Part shown: piece by piece, positions 25,933 to 35,109 of the stretch
How positions within the stretch are numbered: position 1 is the first letter of the stretch
Layout: every line of letters starts with the position of its first letter
NCBI RefSeq assembly: GCF_007004655.1
Contig: NZ_ML660090.1
Coordinates: 1-64,000, forward strand
Direction: 5' to 3'
Source: Exilibacterium tricleocarpae
Lineage (GTDB): Bacteria; Pseudomonadota; Gammaproteobacteria; Pseudomonadales; Cellvibrionaceae
DNA length: 64,000 nucleotides
Made by a program: the position numbers and the translations under genes
Notes under the pieces: generated by a model
Seen by the model: the letters and a program-made list of their open reading frames with translations, nothing else
What the model was told of the DNA's origin: nothing
Databases searched by the model: none

Positions 25933-28245
25933 ATGAAAAGCATTTTTGACCGCCTTGCCGAAGAGTTGGATATTCGCGAACGCCAGGTGGCCGCCACGGT
26001 CGCCTTGCTGGACGAGGGCGCCACGGTGCCGTTTATCGCCCGCTATCGCAAAGAGGTCACCGAGGGTCTCGACGACAACCAGTTGCGCACCCTGGAGGAG
26101 CGCCTGCGCTACCTGCGCGAGTTGGAGGACCGGCGCGAGACCATCCTTAAGAGTGTCGCCGATCAGGACAAGCTGACGCCGGAACTGGAGCGCGACATTC
26201 GCGCCGCCGACACCAAAAACCGCCTCGAAGACCTCTATCTGCCCTATAAACCCAAACGCCGCACCAAAGGCCAGATCGCCCGCGAAGCGGGTCTCGAGCC
26301 CCTGGCCCAGGCGCTGCTGGCCGACCCCGAACTAAACCCCGAAGACGAAGCGACCAAGTACCTCGACAACGAACACAAGATCGACGACACCAAGGCGGCG
26401 CTGGACGGTGCCAAATACATCCTTATGGAGCAATTCAGCGAGGATGCGGATCTGCTCGGCAAACTGCGGCTGTTTCTACAACAGGAGGCCAATGTCAGCA
26501 CCCGTGTCATCGAGGGCAAAGAAAACGACGGCGCCAAGTTCCGCGACTACTTCGAATACGACGAGCCGCTGAAAAATGTCCCGTCACACCGGGCCCTGGC
26601 GATTCTGCGCGGCCGCAACGAAGGCGTGTTGACCCTCGCCCTGCAGGCGGGCGACGACAGCGGCGCCCACCCCTGCGAAGCCATGGTGGCCGATCACTGG
26701 GCGGTGGAAAACCGCGAGCGCGCCGCCGATAAATGGCTGGCCGAAGTTGTGCGCTGGACCTGGCGGGTGAAACTGCTCACCCATCTGGAAACCGACCTGG
26801 TCGGCACCCTGCGCGAGCGGGCGGAAGAAGAAGCTATCAAAGTCTTTGCCAGCAACCTCAAAGACCTGCTGCTGGCGGCGCCGGCGGGACAGAAAGCCAC
26901 CATCGGTCTCGACCCGGGTCTGCGCACCGGCGTCAAAGTGGCGGTGGTGGATGCCACCGGCAAGGTGGTCGATCACGGGGCCATCTTCCCCACGCCGCCA
27001 CAAAACCGGGTGCGAGAAGCCGAGGCCACGCTGGTGGCGCTGTGTAAAAAGCACAACGTCGGCCTGATTGCCATCGGCAACGGCACCGCCTCGCGGGAGA
27101 CGGACAAGTTTGTCGGCGACGTCCTGAAACACCACAGCGATCTGCAAGCGCAGAAAGTGATGGTTAACGAAGCCGGCGCCTCGGTCTATTCCGCCAGTGA
27201 ATTTGCCGCGCGGGAATTTCCCGATTTGGACGTCACTATTCGCGGCGCCATTTCCATTGCCCGGCGCCTGCAGGACCCCTTGGCGGAACTGGTAAAAATC
27301 GAACCCAAGTCCATCGGCGTGGGACAGTACCAGCACGATGTCTCCCAAACCCAACTGGCCCGCTCGCTCGATGCAGTGGTGGAAGACTGTGTCAACGCCG
27401 TGGGTGTGGAGGTCAATACCGCGTCGGCGCCGCTGCTGGCCAAAGTGTCCGGGCTCAACCAGACCATCGCCAACAATATCGTTGCGTTTCGCGATCAAAA
27501 CGGCGCCTTCCGCAACCGCAGTGACTTGAAAAAAGTGACCCGGTTCGGCGACAAGACTTTCGAGCAGGCGGCGGGTTTCCTGCGGGTCGCCGGCGCCGAT
27601 AATCCGCTCGATGCCTCAGCCGTGCACCCGGAGTCCTATTCGGTGGTGGAAAACATTTCCGCCCGGCACCAGCGTGCTGTCAACAGCCTGATCGGCGACT
27701 CGGCATTCCTGCGCGCGCTCAACCCCGCCGAGTACACCAGCGAAAAGTTCGGTCTGCCCACAGTCACAGATATTATCAGCGAACTGGACAAACCCGGTCG
27801 CGATCCGCGCCCGGAATTCAAAACCGCCCGCTTCCAGGACGGCGTGGAAAAAATTTCTGATCTCGAACCGGGCATGGTGTTGGAGGGCTCGGTTACCAAT
27901 GTCACCAACTTCGGTGCGTTTGTCGATATCGGTGTGCACCAGGATGGCCTGGTGCATATCTCGGCGCTGGCCAATACCTTTGTCAAAGACCCTCGCGATG
28001 TCGTCAAGGCCGGCGATATCGTCAAAGTAAAAGTCATGGAAGTGGATGTGGCGCGCAAGCGCATCGGCCTGTCGATGCGCATGGACGATCAGCCCGGCGA
28101 AAAAAGCAGTGCAGGGGAGCGTCCGCGCCGACAGTCGAACAAGCAGCGTAGCCAATCAGGGCAGGGGCGGGGCGAAACAAATGCCACCGGCACCATGGCG
28201 GCGCTGTTTGCCCAGGCGAAGCAGAAAAAAAACAAGCGCTTGTAA
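25933..28245 (+). CDS. tex: Tex, RNA-binding S1-domain transcription accessory protein
   Basis: This 770-residue protein starts at the ATG at 25933 ([19 protein letters not shown]); the frame is open upstream but with no family sequence. Domains in order are the Tex N-terminal helical region ([22 protein letters not shown]), a YqgF/RNase H-like domain ([33 protein letters not shown]), helix-hairpin-helix segments ([30 protein letters not shown]) and an S1 domain ([20 protein letters not shown] ... KVKVMEVD). The length is typical. Tex is a conserved nucleic-acid-binding factor linked to transcription and stress or toxin expression. The tail is basic and Ser/Gln-rich. Confidence 0.95.
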   Translation: MKSIFDRLAEELDIRERQVAATVALLDEGATVPFIARYRKEVTEGLDDNQLRTLEERLRYLRELEDRRETILKSVADQDKLTPELERDIRAADTKNRLEDLYLPYKPKRRTKGQIAREAGLEPLAQALLADPELNPEDEATKYLDNEHKIDDTKAALDGAKYILMEQFSEDADLLGKLRLFLQQEANVSTRVIEGKENDGAKFRDYFEYDEPLKNVPSHRALAILRGRNEGVLTLALQAGDDSGAHPCEAMVADHWAVENRERAADKWLAEVVRWTWRVKLLTHLETDLVGTLRERAEEEAIKVFASNLKDLLLAAPAGQKATIGLDPGLRTGVKVAVVDATGKVVDHGAIFPTPPQNRVREAEATLVALCKKHNVGLIAIGNGTASRETDKFVGDVLKHHSDLQAQKVMVNEAGASVYSASEFAAREFPDLDVTIRGAISIARRLQDPLAELVKIEPKSIGVGQYQHDVSQTQLARSLDAVVEDCVNAVGVEVNTASAPLLAKVSGLNQTIANNIVAFRDQNGAFRNRSDLKKVTRFGDKTFEQAAGFLRVAGADNPLDASAVHPESYSVVENISARHQRAVNSLIGDSAFLRALNPAEYTSEKFGLPTVTDIISELDKPGRDPRPEFKTARFQDGVEKISDLEPGMVLEGSVTNVTNFGAFVDIGVHQDGLVHISALANTFVKDPRDVVKAGDIVKVKVMEVDVARKRIGLSMRMDDQPGEKSSAGERPRRQSNKQRSQSGQGRGETNATGTMAALFAQAKQKKNKRL

Positions 28246-28301
28246 AAAGTCTGCCCAGTGCGGAGCAAGGCGTAGCACTACATAGGGCGCCACAATCCTG
28301 A

Positions 28302-28338
28302 GTCAGAACAAAAATTGCATTTTAATTTTTGCTCTGAC
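28302..28338. repeat. Palindromic repeat, type A (GTCAGAnCAAAAATT)
   Basis: Arms at 28302-28316 and 28324-28338 (GTCAGA-CAAAAATT and its complement, one mismatch) flank a 7-base loop just downstream of tex. This palindrome type is distinct in sequence from the GGGGAC family that follows. It could act as a terminator hairpin for tex, as it is followed by CCCC rather than Us. Confidence 0.75.
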
Positions 28339-28344
28339 CCCAAA

Positions 28345-28695
28345 CGTCGAATGGTGCTACTCCCTGTCAACGAGGGCACCTCTTCCGGCGGCACGGTGCG
28401 GGGACAGGTTTTACCTGTCCCCCTCGACCGGGGCCACTCCCCGTTAACAGGGGCACTTCTACCCGCGGCACGATGCGGGGACGTAACTTTAGTTGCGTCC
28501 CCTTCGACCGGAACCACTCCCCGTTAACGAGGGCACCTCCTCCGGCGGCACGGTGCGGGGACAGGTTTTACCTGTCCCCCTCGACCGGGGCCACTCCCCA
28601 TCAACGAGAGCACCTCTCCCCGCGGCAAAAATGCGGCGACGCAACTAAAGTTACGTCCCCGCACCGTTCCACCGGAGGTAGTGCCGTTTGCAAGC
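28345..28695. repeat. REP/BIME-like tandem array of GGGGAC palindromes
   Basis: Four palindromes are spaced 77, 80 and 78 bases apart and alternate in two versions. GGGGACAGGT-TTT-ACCTGTCCCC is at 28400-28422 and 28557-28579. GGGGACGTAACT-type, with 12-base arms, is at 28477-28502 and 28635-28660. Between them a shared spacer reads GTTAACGAGGGCACCTCC then GGCGGCACGGTGCGGGG. The array closes with the inverted complement of that spacer (CCCCGCACCG..CCACCGGAGG). This is the architecture of bacterial interspersed mosaic elements made from REP sequences and often mobilised by TnpA-REP (RAYT) transposases. No RAYT gene is in the window. Confidence 0.85.
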
Positions 28696-28734
28696 ACCCT
28701 ACCAATCTCCGCTACCTTTAATTAGTGCCCCGAC

Positions 28735-30129
28735 CTACCCCCCGGCCACCGTATCACCGCTGCCGGTTTTGGTTTTCTTAACCCCCTGCGCCTGCGGCTT
28801 CAGCCCCACCAGGGCCGCAGTGCTGACCACCGCCAACAACAAGCCCAACCAGGGCTCAAACAGCGCCAGGCAGATACCGGACAGCAACAGACTGCCGCGC
28901 TCGGCCGGGGTATTGGCTTTTGACATGGCAATATAGGCACAGGCAAACCCCGTCAGCACCAGGGTAATGGCCAGCGCCATATCCATCAGCGGCCGCATCG
29001 CGGTCATAAACGGCAGGTAGTAAAACAGAAACGGAATCGCCAATACGTAGTAGGAACTGACACCGTCAAAAAACGAGTCCATGGCCTGGCGACCCTGCTT
29101 CCAGCGCTGGATGATCACCACATGGATGCCGGTCCACAAGATACCCTGGGTGGGGAAAAAAGGTGCGACTATACTCATGACCGCGTTGCGAATGGACAAC
29201 GACAGGTGCGTGCGCGAATGGTTGATCTCCAGCTTTTCGTCCGAGCGCTTGCTGCTACCGTCGCGCAGTACTTCATCACCGGTGATCAGATCGCCGAACA
29301 ACAGCACGTAAGTAATCAGCGCCAGCGGCAGGGCCTGCAGATACATCTCCAGGCCCGGCCAACCGATACTGAACGGCGAGGATTTTTCCCAGAGGCTGCC
29401 GAGCGGCAGCAGCGTCCAGCCGCTTTGGATGTTAAAGGTCAGCTCACCGGCGAGGGTACCTACCAAAGCACCGATCGCAAAGCCCGGCAGCAAACCGAAA
29501 CTGGCCACTATCGCAATCCAGCGAAAGCGTGTCTGCAAGCGCTGCAGCGGTGTCGAAAACGCCAGTAACAGTGACAGCGCCAGCGCCGTGATAATGGTGA
29601 GCGGCTGGCTGTGCAAAACGTTTTGCTCGTTGTCCAGATCAAACACCTGCAAGAACGCGGCAATGGCGGCACCGAGAATAATACCGCCCTTGAGCGTTTC
29701 CGGAATAATTCTGATCAGCTTCGCCCCCAACCCGGTCACCCCCAGTACCGCCAGCACCAGGGCAAAATTCAGTGCCAGCGCCGTCATCATCTGGAAGCGC
29801 AGCTCCGGCGTTGGATAACTTTCAGAGACCACCAGCGTCAGCACGAACGGCAGCGCCGGCGTCACCCAACCCGGTGCATAGGGTTCACCGAACAACCACC
29901 ATGACGCATTGATCAGTACCGAGTGCAGCATCGCCATGGCGACGGCTTCTTCGAAAGTCAGGCCGAAATAGATGGTCAATACCGGCACCAGCGCCAGCGC
30001 CGTGGTGGCTGCCACCAGCATTCCCTGAGCGAGTTCGGGCCAGGCTACTTTGGTGTGCACCAGCGGGATGCGCAGCGTAAACCCAAGCCAGCGAATTCCC
30101 GGTTGTACCTGACCGTCGTCTCTTCTCAC
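28735..30129 (-). CDS. Multi-pass permease, NCS2/SulP-like
   Basis: This is a membrane protein of about 464 residues with roughly 12-14 hydrophobic segments, for example LVAATTALALVPVLTIYFGL and ALNFALVLAVLGVTGLGAKL. The GTG at 30129 is preferred over an ATG at 30174, because GGGAGG lies five bases before it. The fold pattern (ALVPVLTIYFG, IRIIPETLKGGIILGAAIAA) suggests the nucleobase/anion permease superfamily (NCS2/SulP-like); the substrate is not predictable. It is convergent with the REP array and has no operon partner. Confidence 0.6.
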   Translation of the reverse strand: MRRDDGQVQPGIRWLGFTLRIPLVHTKVAWPELAQGMLVAATTALALVPVLTIYFGLTFEEAVAMAMLHSVLINASWWLFGEPYAPGWVTPALPFVLTLVVSESYPTPELRFQMMTALALNFALVLAVLGVTGLGAKLIRIIPETLKGGIILGAAIAAFLQVFDLDNEQNVLHSQPLTIITALALSLLLAFSTPLQRLQTRFRWIAIVASFGLLPGFAIGALVGTLAGELTFNIQSGWTLLPLGSLWEKSSPFSIGWPGLEMYLQALPLALITYVLLFGDLITGDEVLRDGSSKRSDEKLEINHSRTHLSLSIRNAVMSIVAPFFPTQGILWTGIHVVIIQRWKQGRQAMDSFFDGVSSYYVLAIPFLFYYLPFMTAMRPLMDMALAITLVLTGFACAYIAMSKANTPAERGSLLLSGICLALFEPWLGLLLAVVSTAALVGLKPQAQGVKKTKTGSGDTVAGG

Positions 30130-30350
30130 TATAACCTCCCGTAATCGATCGCCATCAATGTTATTTATGCCCATGCAGGGCTAATAATAGTCGGTATCGA
30201 GTATATCCAGGCGGGCAATGACAAGGCCAGCAATTATTTGACGAGCCGTAAACAGTCGGGCTGGAAGTGCGCCGAAACACTAAAATCGAGCCCGGCACTC
30301 TTTCATCGCCCGGGCCCGGGACAGCAGTGACAGAGCCAGGGCGCCGGTTT

Positions 30351-30560
30351 ACTTCGCCGCTTTGACATCCAACTCGTACCACGGCGTCGGATTGATCGGA
30401 CAGCGGTAACGGAACCCGTTTTCAGTAATAGTCACTTTTGAAGTGCGGGTTTCGCCGGCTCCAGCGGGAACATATCCAGGGTTTTGTGGGTCTTTAAGTC
30501 CTGTAGTTGAAAACCGACCAGCTTGTTGGCTTTATTGGTAACAATGAAGTGGGGATGCCG
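30351..30560 (-). pseudogene. Frameshifted fragment of an unidentified gene
   Basis: On the minus strand, KANKLVGFQLQDLKTHKTL followed by DMFPLEPAKPAL is read in one frame (to a stop at 30432). VTITENGFRYRCPINPTPWY followed by ELDVKAAK continues in another frame to a stop at 30351. Both pieces look coding, so this is probably the C-terminal end of a gene broken by a frameshift. Upstream, near 30550, it runs into a plus-strand AraC fragment, so the 5' part is lost. The protein family is not recognised. Confidence 0.45.
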
Positions 30561-30755
30561 CCGATGAAATACCTGACCGAGTGGCGCATGCATTTGGCCG
30601 GGGACTTGCTCACCGATACCAAACTGCCCATCTCCTCGATTGCCGAGCGCATCGGATACGGTTCGGAAGCCGCGCTCACCAAAGCATTCAAACAATTTTA
30701 TCAATTGCCGCCCGGTGAAGTGCGGCGGCAAAGTCGGGTGCAGCGAGCGGGGTAG
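30549..30755 (+). pseudogene. AraC-family regulator, C-terminal fragment
   Basis: The plus strand reads MPPMKYLTEWRMHLAGDLL then ISSIAERIGYGSEAALTKAF and KQFYQLPPGEVRRQSR. This is the second helix-turn-helix region of AraC/XylS regulators (P-x-YL-x-WRM-x-A-x-LL ... IA-x-x-x-GY-x-S-x-x-A-x-x-KAFK-x-x-x-x-x-P-x-x-x-R). The first helix and the whole effector domain are missing, so this is a scar of a lost regulator. Its 5' edge meets the minus-strand gene fragment near 30550. Confidence 0.7.
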
Positions 30756-30861
30756 GTTTAAATCGCGCACAGCAGCCGGCCAGCGGCGGGTAGCGGAAAA
30801 GACGACAAAGTGTGATAATTGTCCGCGATAAAGTCTATATAAATTTAAAAAAGGCAGGACT

Positions 30862-31350
30862 ATGAGTTATGCATTTTGGGGCTTGGTAGAGGCAGCAAAA
30901 AGTGCGGCTGGTGCAACCTGGGAAGATCGACCGGCAACGCTAAAAAGGGTCTTGCTGGCACAAAGCCCGGAGACTATACGGCAATTCAATAAAGACTATC
31001 ACGATAAACTGGCACAGGCGTACCGCTGGGATCTATGGGGAGCGGCCTACCTGATCAATGGCGGGTGCTCGGACGATGGATTTGATTACTTCCGGGATTT
31101 TCTTATATCCGAAGGCAAAACGATCTTCGAGGCAGCGCTCGATAGCCCCGATAGTTTAGCGGCTCAGGATTATATAGATGGTACAGAACTGGAGTCGTAT
31201 CGCTATGCCATCAGTTCCGCTTATGAAGAGCTTACCGACAGTAAAATCCCGGACGATGGGCTCAATTACCCTACCGACCCCGCCGGTCAGGAGTGGGATG
31301 AGGATGATTTAGAACAGTTGTTCCCGAAGCTCGGAGCCAAGTATGGATAA
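30862..31350 (+). CDS. DUF4240-domain protein
   Basis: This 162-residue acidic cytoplasmic protein starts at the ATG at 30862, with GGCAGGA upstream. The segment FWGLVEAAKS at the start, WDLWGAAYLINGGCSDDGFD then YFRDFLISEGKTIFEAAL, and YRYAISSAYEELT are hallmarks of DUF4240 proteins, whose function is unknown but which often sit near toxin/immunity or regulatory genes. The C-terminus is rich in Asp/Glu (EWDEDDLEQLFPKL). It stands alone, followed by a solitary GGGGAC-type repeat remnant. Confidence 0.75.
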   Translation: MSYAFWGLVEAAKSAAGATWEDRPATLKRVLLAQSPETIRQFNKDYHDKLAQAYRWDLWGAAYLINGGCSDDGFDYFRDFLISEGKTIFEAALDSPDSLAAQDYIDGTELESYRYAISSAYEELTDSKIPDDGLNYPTDPAGQEWDEDDLEQLFPKLGAKYG

Positions 31351-31387
31351 CCACTGCGGATAATAAGATTTTGCTCCAGAGGAGGGT

Positions 31388-31422
31388 TATGTCCCCGCAC
31401 CGTGCCACCGGAGGGGGTGCCA
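31388..31422. repeat. Solitary remnant of the 28.4-kb GGGGAC repeat
   Basis: TATGTCCCCGCACCGTGCCA followed by CCGGAGGGGGTGCC matches the closing part of the array at 28.65-28.69 kb with a few differences. It is a single copy without its palindromic partner, 2.7 kb from the array. Confidence 0.7.
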
Positions 31423-31531
31423 ATCGACAGTGTCTGCCAATGCATAAATGCTGTCTGTAAGTTCTTAATCGGCACTTTTTGATACAGCCAAATAAAAAGT
31501 GAGCAAATACATCTTATCCACTGGAACAAAC

Positions 31532-32128
31532 ATGAAACTCTACGATTTTGATATATCCGGCAACTGTTACAAAGTCCGTCTGCTGCTGAATTTACTCGGC
31601 ACTGACTACGAACGTGTACCGGTGGATCTATTCGGCGGCGAACACAAAACCGAAGCCTATCTGGCCATCAACCCGAAAGGACAAGTACCGGCGCTTGCCG
31701 ATGGCGATATCGTTGTCAGCGATTCACAAGCCATACTGGTTTACCTGGCCAAAAAACTCGGCGCCGACCAGTTCTGGCCGGATGACGGCCTCACCCAGGC
31801 ACAGATCACCTACTGGCTGTGCACTGCAGCCAATGATGTGGTTCAGGGTCCCGGTGCCGCGCGGCTGGCCAAAAAATTCAATTTTGATATCGATTACGAA
31901 GCGGCCCAAGCCCGGGCCCATGCGTTGTTCGCGGTTATAGAGGCCCATTTGCAAAACCGGCAGTTCCTGGTGGGCGCCGAACCCACCCTCGCCGATATTG
32001 CCATGTTCCCCTATATCGGCCTGTGCGGGGAGGGTGAACTCTCCCTGGCGGACTACCCCAATATCCAGGCCTGGTTGTCGCGCATCAAGGCACTGCCGAA
32101 TTTTATCGCCATGCCCGGCATCGACTGA
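31532..32128 (+). CDS. Glutathione S-transferase family protein
   Basis: This 198-residue protein starts at the ATG at 31532 (MKLYDFDISGNCYKVRLLL). The N-terminal thioredoxin-like domain has NPKGQVPALADGD with the cis-proline and the glutathione gamma-glutamyl site SDSQAILVYLAKK. The C-terminal helical domain has PTLADIAMFPYI, the N-capping box. It is a typical proteobacterial GST of unknown substrate. It is followed after 9 bases by the ketopantoate-reductase-like gene, so the two are co-transcribed. Confidence 0.88.
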   Translation: MKLYDFDISGNCYKVRLLLNLLGTDYERVPVDLFGGEHKTEAYLAINPKGQVPALADGDIVVSDSQAILVYLAKKLGADQFWPDDGLTQAQITYWLCTAANDVVQGPGAARLAKKFNFDIDYEAAQARAHALFAVIEAHLQNRQFLVGAEPTLADIAMFPYIGLCGEGELSLADYPNIQAWLSRIKALPNFIAMPGID

Positions 32129-32137
32129 GATAAAACC

Positions 32138-33172
32138 ATGACGTTGAATGCTACTGCAAAACCTCGCATCGCCGTTTTCGGCGCCGGCGCCATCGGCTGT
32201 TATATCGGTGGCTGCCTGGCCCACAGCGGGGCGACCGTGGTAATGATCGGACGCGAGAGAGTCAAAACCGTGCTGCGGGAACACGGCCTGCACCTGACCG
32301 ACTGGCGCGGCCGCGATCAACGAGTGACGGCCGGAGCAATTACCTTTAGCTGCGACCCTGCTGACCTGGCTGCAGCCAACATTGTTTTAGTGACAGTCAA
32401 GAGTGGCGACACGGCGACGGCCGCCGCCGCGATTGCCGGCCATACTCGCCCCGATGCCCTGATTGTCAGCTTCCAAAACGGTGTGCGTAACCTCGAAGTA
32501 CTGCAACAACACCTGCCCGACCACAACGTACTGCCCGGCATGGTGCCTTTCAATGTCGTCAATGCGGAGCGCGGTCACTTTCATTGCGGTACCGAGGGCA
32601 ACCTGGCGCTGCAGGGACATCAGGGTCTGGAGGCGCCGCTGGTGACGGCCCTGGCCACGGCGGAGTTGCCCACCGATGTCTACACGAATATCAGCAGTGT
32701 GCAGTGGAGCAAACTGATCATGAACCTGAGCAATGCCATTAATGCGCTGGCCGGCGTACCGCTGTTGGAACAGCTCAATAACCGCCGCTACCGCCGTGTA
32801 ATGGCGGCGTGCATTCGTGAAGCACTGCGCACGGCACGCGCGGCGGGGATTAAACCCGCCCGCACCGGTAAAGTGATTCCGGCCCTGCTGCCCGGTATTC
32901 TGTCGCTGCCGACCTGGGCGTTTCGCAAGGTCGCCGCCGGTATTCTGGCAATCGATCCCAACGCCCGCTCCTCGATGTACGACGATTTACACCGAAAGCG
33001 CAAAACCGAAATCGATTTTCTAAATGGAGAAGTCGTGCGACTCGCGCAGCAGCTACAGTTGGAAACACCGGTTAACGAGTCGATTGTGGCACTGATCAAG
33101 CAGGCGGAGCAGGCGCAATCCGGCTCGCCCAAAATAACAGCCGAGGAGTTGGCAGACAGGGTCTTGGCTTAG
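32138..33172 (+). CDS. Ketopantoate reductase family protein (PanE/ApbA-like)
   Basis: This is a 344-residue NADPH-binding oxidoreductase. The Rossmann motif is GAGAIGCYIGGCLAHSGATV (11-30). VTVKSGDTATAAAAI, SFQNGVRNL, SSVQWSKLIMNLSNAINAL (with the catalytic lysine region) and SSMYDDLHRKRKTEIDFLNG near the C-terminus are family signatures. PanE reduces 2-dehydropantoate to pantoate in coenzyme A synthesis, but many paralogues have other 2-keto-acid substrates. The GST-linked context makes a paralogue role possible. Confidence 0.85.
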   Translation: MTLNATAKPRIAVFGAGAIGCYIGGCLAHSGATVVMIGRERVKTVLREHGLHLTDWRGRDQRVTAGAITFSCDPADLAAANIVLVTVKSGDTATAAAAIAGHTRPDALIVSFQNGVRNLEVLQQHLPDHNVLPGMVPFNVVNAERGHFHCGTEGNLALQGHQGLEAPLVTALATAELPTDVYTNISSVQWSKLIMNLSNAINALAGVPLLEQLNNRRYRRVMAACIREALRTARAAGIKPARTGKVIPALLPGILSLPTWAFRKVAAGILAIDPNARSSMYDDLHRKRKTEIDFLNGEVVRLAQQLQLETPVNESIVALIKQAEQAQSGSPKITAEELADRVLA

Positions 33173-33533
33173 AGGCCGCCCCATAACTGCCGGATCAATG
33201 CAGCAGCACTACTTCGCGCCCGGCATAAAAACGCCGAAATCAACCCTACCTCTGCTCGCTACCGGTACTAAATCACACTCAGCGCACCAGCCCTTTTGCG
33301 CCAGATCATCAAAACCGGGTACCTGACACTGCCGGGTTTTTGCACCCCAGGCATAGCGCTTACAATAAATAACTTTTGGAGGACACGGTTTTTGAAAACA
33401 CCGGTTTTGGAAAAATATTTTTGAAAACCTGGTTTTTGAAAAAAGTCGCAGACGCATCAGCTTCAAACCAACCCGTTGGCTTGGCGCTTCGGCATAATCG
33501 AGCCGGAACTTTCCCAATACACCAGACTGTGAA
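33173..33533. other. Gap with a small cysteine-containing reading frame and AT-rich direct repeats
   Basis: A minus-strand frame ending at 33209 reads KRYAWGAKTRQCQVPGFDDL then AQKGWCAECDLVP. It looks like the end of a short zinc-binding protein but has no start codon that I can support, so it may be a remnant. Between 33386 and 33446 the motif GGTTTTTGAAAA or close variants (ATTTTTGAAAA) recurs three times in a short AT-rich patch. No promoter or terminator could be placed. Confidence 0.4.
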
Positions 33534-34070
33534 TCAATCGATGCGATTGTCCAAATCACCGGGCACCAATGAATAACAATGGGCCGCAACCGGCTTACCA
33601 TGCAGTTTAAGCTTGTCGCAATAGAGCCCGTCGTAAACCGCACCAATCTTCTCCGCAACACCTCTGCTGGCATGATTGTCTTCGGCAATTTCAATTTCCA
33701 AACGCACCAGGCGCAATTGCTCAAACGCATAGCGCGCCGCCTGCAGCCCGGCCGCCGCGGCTATGCCGCGCCTGACGCGGGAACGCCGCACCCAATAGCC
33801 CAGCCTGCCCAACTGGTACTTGCGGGTGATATCGTTGATTCCCACACCACCGAGAAAATCTCCCGTCGCCGCCGCCTCGATCACAAAGTGAAACTCCCGT
33901 TGCTCAAACCACATGGTTTCGGTGTAAGCGATCCAGTCGCGACTGTCATCTATACTGTAATCGGCTGTGCACCAGGGCAGCCAGGCGGAGAGATGCTCGA
34001 TACTGTCCCTGACCGCTGCATGCAAAGGCATTTGATCTTGTGGACGAAACGGCCGGATGTGGATATTCAC
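33534..34070 (-). CDS. GNAT-family N-acetyltransferase (RimJ/RimL-like)
   Basis: This is a 178-residue protein. It begins IHIRPFRPQDQMPLHAAVRD, contains FLGGVGINDITRKYQLGRLGYWV and RGIAAAAGLQAARYAFEQLRLVR then LEIEIAEDNHASRGVAEKIG. This is the RimJ/RimL arrangement that acetylates protein N-termini or small amines. It lies 14 bases after the hypothetical protein gene on the same strand. Confidence 0.85.
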   Translation of the reverse strand: MNIHIRPFRPQDQMPLHAAVRDSIEHLSAWLPWCTADYSIDDSRDWIAYTETMWFEQREFHFVIEAAATGDFLGGVGINDITRKYQLGRLGYWVRRSRVRRGIAAAAGLQAARYAFEQLRLVRLEIEIAEDNHASRGVAEKIGAVYDGLYCDKLKLHGKPVAAHCYSLVPGDLDNRID

Positions 34071-34084
34071 AGGAGTTAACCCGT

Positions 34085-34477
34085 TTAAATCGCCAGCATA
34101 TCGTTGAGCAGCACCGGCTCGGCGCCCGCCGGCAGCACCGCCATTTCTTCAACCCGATACAGTTGACGTGGAAAGGTGGCCAGCTCCGTAGACTTTAAAA
34201 TACCACTAACCCGGCAGGATTCCTGGAACAGTGACAGACCACCGGTGGTATGGGGCAAACGGTCGATCAGCAGATCGGCAACCTGCGGCGAGTTGATCAG
34301 AATACGCCCCTGTTGTCGCCCGCCATTCTCCCGCTCCAGGTCGTCGACCAGGTAGGCAAAGTAGGGGGTCACCACCACAAAGGCCGCAATCGTCACCGGC
34401 AACTCATGCAGCGCCAGTTCTTTTTTCAGTGCCTGTTTTACATTGACAGAAAGGTCGTTGATAGGAAGGTCATCCAT
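34085..34477 (-). CDS. Hypothetical protein
   Basis: This 130-residue soluble protein is not recognised. It has an amphipathic N-terminus (INDLSVNVKQALKKELALHE), a central segment TPYFAYLVDDLERENGG and LPAGAEPVLLNDMLAI at the end. There are no membrane segments or metal motifs. It lies between the OsmC-like gene (16 bases upstream) and the GNAT gene (14 bases downstream), so it is part of a three-gene operon. Confidence 0.6.
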   Translation of the reverse strand: MDDLPINDLSVNVKQALKKELALHELPVTIAAFVVVTPYFAYLVDDLERENGGRQQGRILINSPQVADLLIDRLPHTTGGLSLFQESCRVSGILKSTELATFPRQLYRVEEMAVLPAGAEPVLLNDMLAI

Positions 34478-34493
34478 AGCAAAACCCTGCCGA

Positions 34494-34970
34494 TCAAACC
34501 GGCGCGGCGACGACGATCTCCGTCACCACTTCGGTCTTTACAGAATTGGCGATAAAACAGCTATCGTGTGACTGGTGATGCATCTGCTCGAGCTGCGCCC
34601 GGGTCGGCTGCCGGTCGCCACCGAAATGCACGCAGGGGCGCAGGGTAACCCTGGTCATAGCCTGCCTGCCCGAACGGTCGGTATCCATCACGCCGAAGGC
34701 GGCATCGGTGTAACTGTCGACCACCAACCGTTTCTTCGCGGCGATCGACAGGAAGAATAACATATGGCAACTGGACAGCGCCGCCACCAGGGCCTCCTCC
34801 GGATCGACATTGGCCGCCACCGAGTAGGGCAGGGGCACGATATGGGGGGACGCCGAGGCGGGCACCTCGCAGCCGCCGTCAAACTGCCAGACGTGGGCGC
34901 GACTGTAGCGGTTATCCAAAAATGCCTGCTCGCCCCGCTGCCAGCGGACGGTGGCAATATATTCCGACAT
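34494..34970 (-). CDS. OsmC/Ohr-family peroxide-detoxifying protein
   Basis: This 158-residue protein carries the two redox cysteines: one in EALVAALSSCHMLFFLSIAA and one in HHQSHDSCFIANSVKTEV. This spacing is that of the OsmC family, thiol peroxidases acting on organic hydroperoxides. It is the first gene of the OsmC-hypothetical-GNAT operon and is divergent from the cyclase gene, sharing about 139 bases of intergenic DNA. Confidence 0.85.
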   Translation of the reverse strand: MSEYIATVRWQRGEQAFLDNRYSRAHVWQFDGGCEVPASASPHIVPLPYSVAANVDPEEALVAALSSCHMLFFLSIAAKKRLVVDSYTDAAFGVMDTDRSGRQAMTRVTLRPCVHFGGDRQPTRAQLEQMHHQSHDSCFIANSVKTEVVTEIVVAAPV

Positions 34971-35109
34971 ACGACCTCCGGCTCATACAATCCCAGTCGC
35001 CATTGTGCGCCCTCGCCGGAGCGGCGGCAACAGCCAGAATATAGGCACCCAAAACATTATTTTGGCGTCCTTTACCCAACATGTTTCCTATAGTGTAGGA
35101 ACAGTCCAG

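Noticed and set aside
28345-28695. Regular repeats that could suggest a CRISPR array
   Set aside because: The units are about 78 bases, nearly all repeat, and consist of palindromes with a shared spacer; there are no unique spacers or cas genes.
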